IMG/VR virus record: IMGVR_UViG_3300042905_003448
Location: 1 to 24,137 of that record
From: a virus
Reading direction: 5' to 3' (one strand)
DNA: 24,137 nucleotides
In this document: in pieces, positions 22,462-24,137 of the stretch
How the letters are laid out: every line of letters begins with the position of its first letter
Numbering within the stretch: the stretch's first letter is position 1
Position numbers and translations under genes: made by a program
The notes under the pieces: model-generated
What the model saw: the letters and a program-made list of their open reading frames with translations, nothing else
Databases searched by the model: none
What the model was told of the DNA's origin: nothing

Positions 22462-23856
22462 TCAATCGAGAAATGCAAAAGATTGGGAGAGGCAGTCGGC
22501 GAGGTCTGGGGAGTGGCCGAGCAGGTTGATGACTTCTTCTTTATCGTTGAGCCCGAGGGTATCGGTAGCGTTGAGATCGTAGCGGATTGCCATGAGTTCC
22601 CGCTTGATGGCGGAGAGGAATTGAGTGGGCATGGAGAACGGCCTGAAGTAGCGACCTGCGGGGTCGAGCCGGTTGCGGAGCTGCCAATACGACCAGCTTC
22701 GGATATTGCGGAAGGCGGTGTTGGCCGGTTTGCCGCCCATATAGGGGGTCGGGTTGAAAATACCGATAGAGCGGAGCCGGAATGCGAAGTCGGCCCCGAT
22801 ACCGGCCTGATCGAATGTGATGCGGTGGTCGGAAACGTCGTGCATTCGCTTGAACTCGAAGGCTTTCCATGCTGTTTCTTCCATGGTGGCGATGCGGGAC
22901 TCCCAATAGTCGATGATGCCGTTGTCGTCGCGAACAAGAACGACCGAACGGTCGCCGCCGGAGCCGGTGCCCAGGTCGATTGCGATACGTTTAGGGCCGC
23001 CGGGCGACCAGGGGATTGTTTCGCAGGCCAACAGCCAGTCGAGCGGGATAAGTGTCTGGGAATCGGCTTCGGGGAACTCGGCCAGGATGTGCGGCTTCCA
23101 CCAGAGCGAGCCTTCGCCCCACTCGCGGCGCATCTTGTCGAGCCATCCTTTCGACGCCATACCGCGAGCGGAGTGTTCGACGGAGATGTCGGGGGAGTCG
23201 GTGGACGGGATTGTAATGAGGTTGACCTTTTTGTCCGGCATGGAGGTCTGTTTCATGCAGCGTTCGTAAAAAACGCCTTCCGGCCGGAGCGGGTTGCCGA
23301 TCAAAAGGGTGCGGTGCGGGGCAAGGGAGTCGAGTGCTTCGAAGATTTCGCGATCGACACCGGACGCTTCGTCGACGATAAAGGCGAGATTGCCTGCATG
23401 GTGGCCGGAGAGGCGTTCTTTCTTCTTGGTGGAGTAGGCGAGTACCCACCAATCCTCGGCAATTTCGATCTTCATGGGCTGCTTGTAAACTCTTGCCTTG
23501 GGGAAGAGTTTGTAGGGGCATTCGTGGAATGCCTTGAGGATATAAGCCCAGCAGACTTCCTTGAGCTGTGTTTCGGACGGGGCAGTGACGATGACCTTGG
23601 AGTTTTTGTGGTACATGAGATACCACAGCACAAGGGCGGCAACAGAGAAAGACTTGCCGACAGAGTTGCCTGCCTTGCAGAGTGTTGTCTCGTAAGATCG
23701 AAAACTTTCGGCGAGTTCGGCCTGTTTGCTCCAGAACGGGGGCCGGTTCAGCACGATCTTGTTGAATCGCGAGATCGACATGCGGCAGGGATCGTATTCG
23801 TCGAACAGCCACGGGGGCGTCGGCTTGGAGATCATAACATCGGCGGATACTCGCAT
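22462..23856 (-). CDS. Terminase large subunit (ATPase and nuclease)
   Basis: 464 residues. The N-terminal ATPase has a Walker A-like loop AGNSVGKS at about 62-69, a Walker B strand LAFIVDEAS at 157-165 with D162 and E163, and a coupling-motif-like LIGNP at 185-189. The C-terminal nuclease has RNase H-like acids: D294 in IAIDLGTGSGGDRS, D349 in ITFDQAGIGADF, and D451/D454 in HSPDLADCLSQSF. Together these cut and pump DNA into the procapsid through the portal. The length is typical (about 450-600 aa). The ATG at 23856 lies 3 bases after the stop of the small-subunit candidate, with GGGAG upstream. This is the most secure call in the window and fixes the orientation of the late operon. Confidence 0.92.
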   Translation of the reverse strand: MRVSADVMISKPTPPWLFDEYDPCRMSISRFNKIVLNRPPFWSKQAELAESFRSYETTLCKAGNSVGKSFSVAALVLWYLMYHKNSKVIVTAPSETQLKEVCWAYILKAFHECPYKLFPKARVYKQPMKIEIAEDWWVLAYSTKKKERLSGHHAGNLAFIVDEASGVDREIFEALDSLAPHRTLLIGNPLRPEGVFYERCMKQTSMPDKKVNLITIPSTDSPDISVEHSARGMASKGWLDKMRREWGEGSLWWKPHILAEFPEADSQTLIPLDWLLACETIPWSPGGPKRIAIDLGTGSGGDRSVVLVRDDNGIIDYWESRIATMEETAWKAFEFKRMHDVSDHRITFDQAGIGADFAFRLRSIGIFNPTPYMGGKPANTAFRNIRSWSYWQLRNRLDPAGRYFRPFSMPTQFLSAIKRELMAIRYDLNATDTLGLNDKEEVINLLGHSPDLADCLSQSFAFLD

Positions 23857-23859
23857 AAG

Positions 23860-24137
23860 TCAGGTATTTTCTCCCGGTGTATCTTCTGCATCGATTTCTT
23901 CGGAGAGAACATCGACAAATTCGAGTGCGGGCATAGGAGTATCGGAGACGACGGGGCCTGAAGGCGGGCCGTCGGCGAGGGAGTGTGTGATAAGGCTTTC
24001 GAGGGAGGAGAGTTTCTCGAACTTTTCGCGGGAGAGTTCTGCTGCTTCGAGTGCGAGGGTGTTCTTTATGTTGGAGTTGTCCATTTCGAGCTGCACCCGG
24101 GCGGCGGTAAGCATATCCTTCTCGGAGTATTTGCCGT
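23860..24137 (-). CDS. Probable terminase small subunit, 5' end cut by window edge
   Basis: The frame is open from the window edge to TGA at 23860. The visible part begins GKYSEKDMLTAARVQLEMDN, so an internal ATG at 24114 is probably not the start: the nearest purine stretch is only 2 bases from it, and the frame continues upstream. The sequence has a helical N-terminal part (TAARVQLEMDNSNIKNTLAL and AAELSREKFEKLSSLESLIT), then a Pro/Ser-rich segment and an acidic tail (VLSEEIDAEDTPGENT). Position directly before the large terminase subunit, the helical content and the acidic tail suit the DNA-recognition subunit of the packaging motor. No helix-turn-helix is visible, because the relevant N-terminal region lies outside the window. 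The call is positional. Confidence 0.5.
   Translation of the reverse strand, partial: GKYSEKDMLTAARVQLEMDNSNIKNTLALEAAELSREKFEKLSSLESLITHSLADGPPSGPVVSDTPMPALEFVDVLSEEIDAEDTPGENT

Noticed and set aside
22399-23961. Long plus-strand open frame (520 codons) opposite the terminase and small-subunit genes
   Set aside because: It runs antisense across genes with clear protein motifs, its product has no recognisable domain and is rich in Gly, Val and Arg as expected from a codon-bias shadow. The neighbouring 478-codon frame at 20999-22435 opposite the portal is the same.

Overview
The window reads as one leftward (minus-strand) late-gene block of a tailed double-stranded DNA phage or prophage. Every convincing gene is on the minus strand, most neighbours overlap or are a few bases apart, and many junctions are ATGA-type overlaps, so it looks like long co-transcribed units. 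Both edges are cut: the right edge truncates the 5' end of a probable small terminase gene and the left edge truncates the 3' end of a probable tail/baseplate gene. The host cannot be named. Shine-Dalgarno-led genes show it is bacterial; a secreted Pro-linker protein and a papain-like peptidase give only a weak hint of an environmental host.

In transcription order (right to left): (1) packaging and portal, 24137-20747: terminase small subunit (partial), terminase large subunit with ATPase and nuclease motifs, portal. (2) An adhesion cassette, 20778-16280: Ig/PKD-like protein, BppU_N-like beta-sandwich protein, repeat-rich tail fibre, three-domain LamG/concanavalin-like lectin protein, and a GWYP-motif accessory protein. 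(3) A run of small membrane proteins, 16283-14985, probably containing the holin or other envelope-acting parts. (4) A secreted thioredoxin-like protein and a papain-like cysteine peptidase with all expected active-site residues, 14988-13697, followed by a 36-residue Lys-rich microprotein. (5) Two large low-complexity proteins of unknown function (383 and 1500 aa), 13490-7812. (6) Head morphogenesis: scaffold and major capsid protein, 7755-5696. (7) Head-tail connection and tail: adaptor, connector, tail terminator candidate, major tail protein, probable tape measure and the start of a tail hub-like protein, 5665-1.

The layout is unusual because about 13 kb of adhesion, membrane, peptidase and giant-protein genes separates the portal gene from the scaffold and capsid genes, which normally lie close together. 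No conventional endolysin, prohead protease or frameshifted tail-assembly chaperone is visible.

The best candidate for something undescribed is a family of short intergenic dyads with the core GTATTRACC (minus-strand sense), usually inside ACTGGT-N4-ACCAGT or a variant. They sit just upstream of the ribosome binding sites of the portal gene (two copies), the 383-aa gene and the scaffold gene, and so divide the operon into three blocks. They could be phage-specific promoters, stoperator-like repressor sites or RNA control hairpins. A second local structure, a hairpin with the start codon of the tape-measure candidate in its loop, suggests that late-gene output is also tuned at translation.
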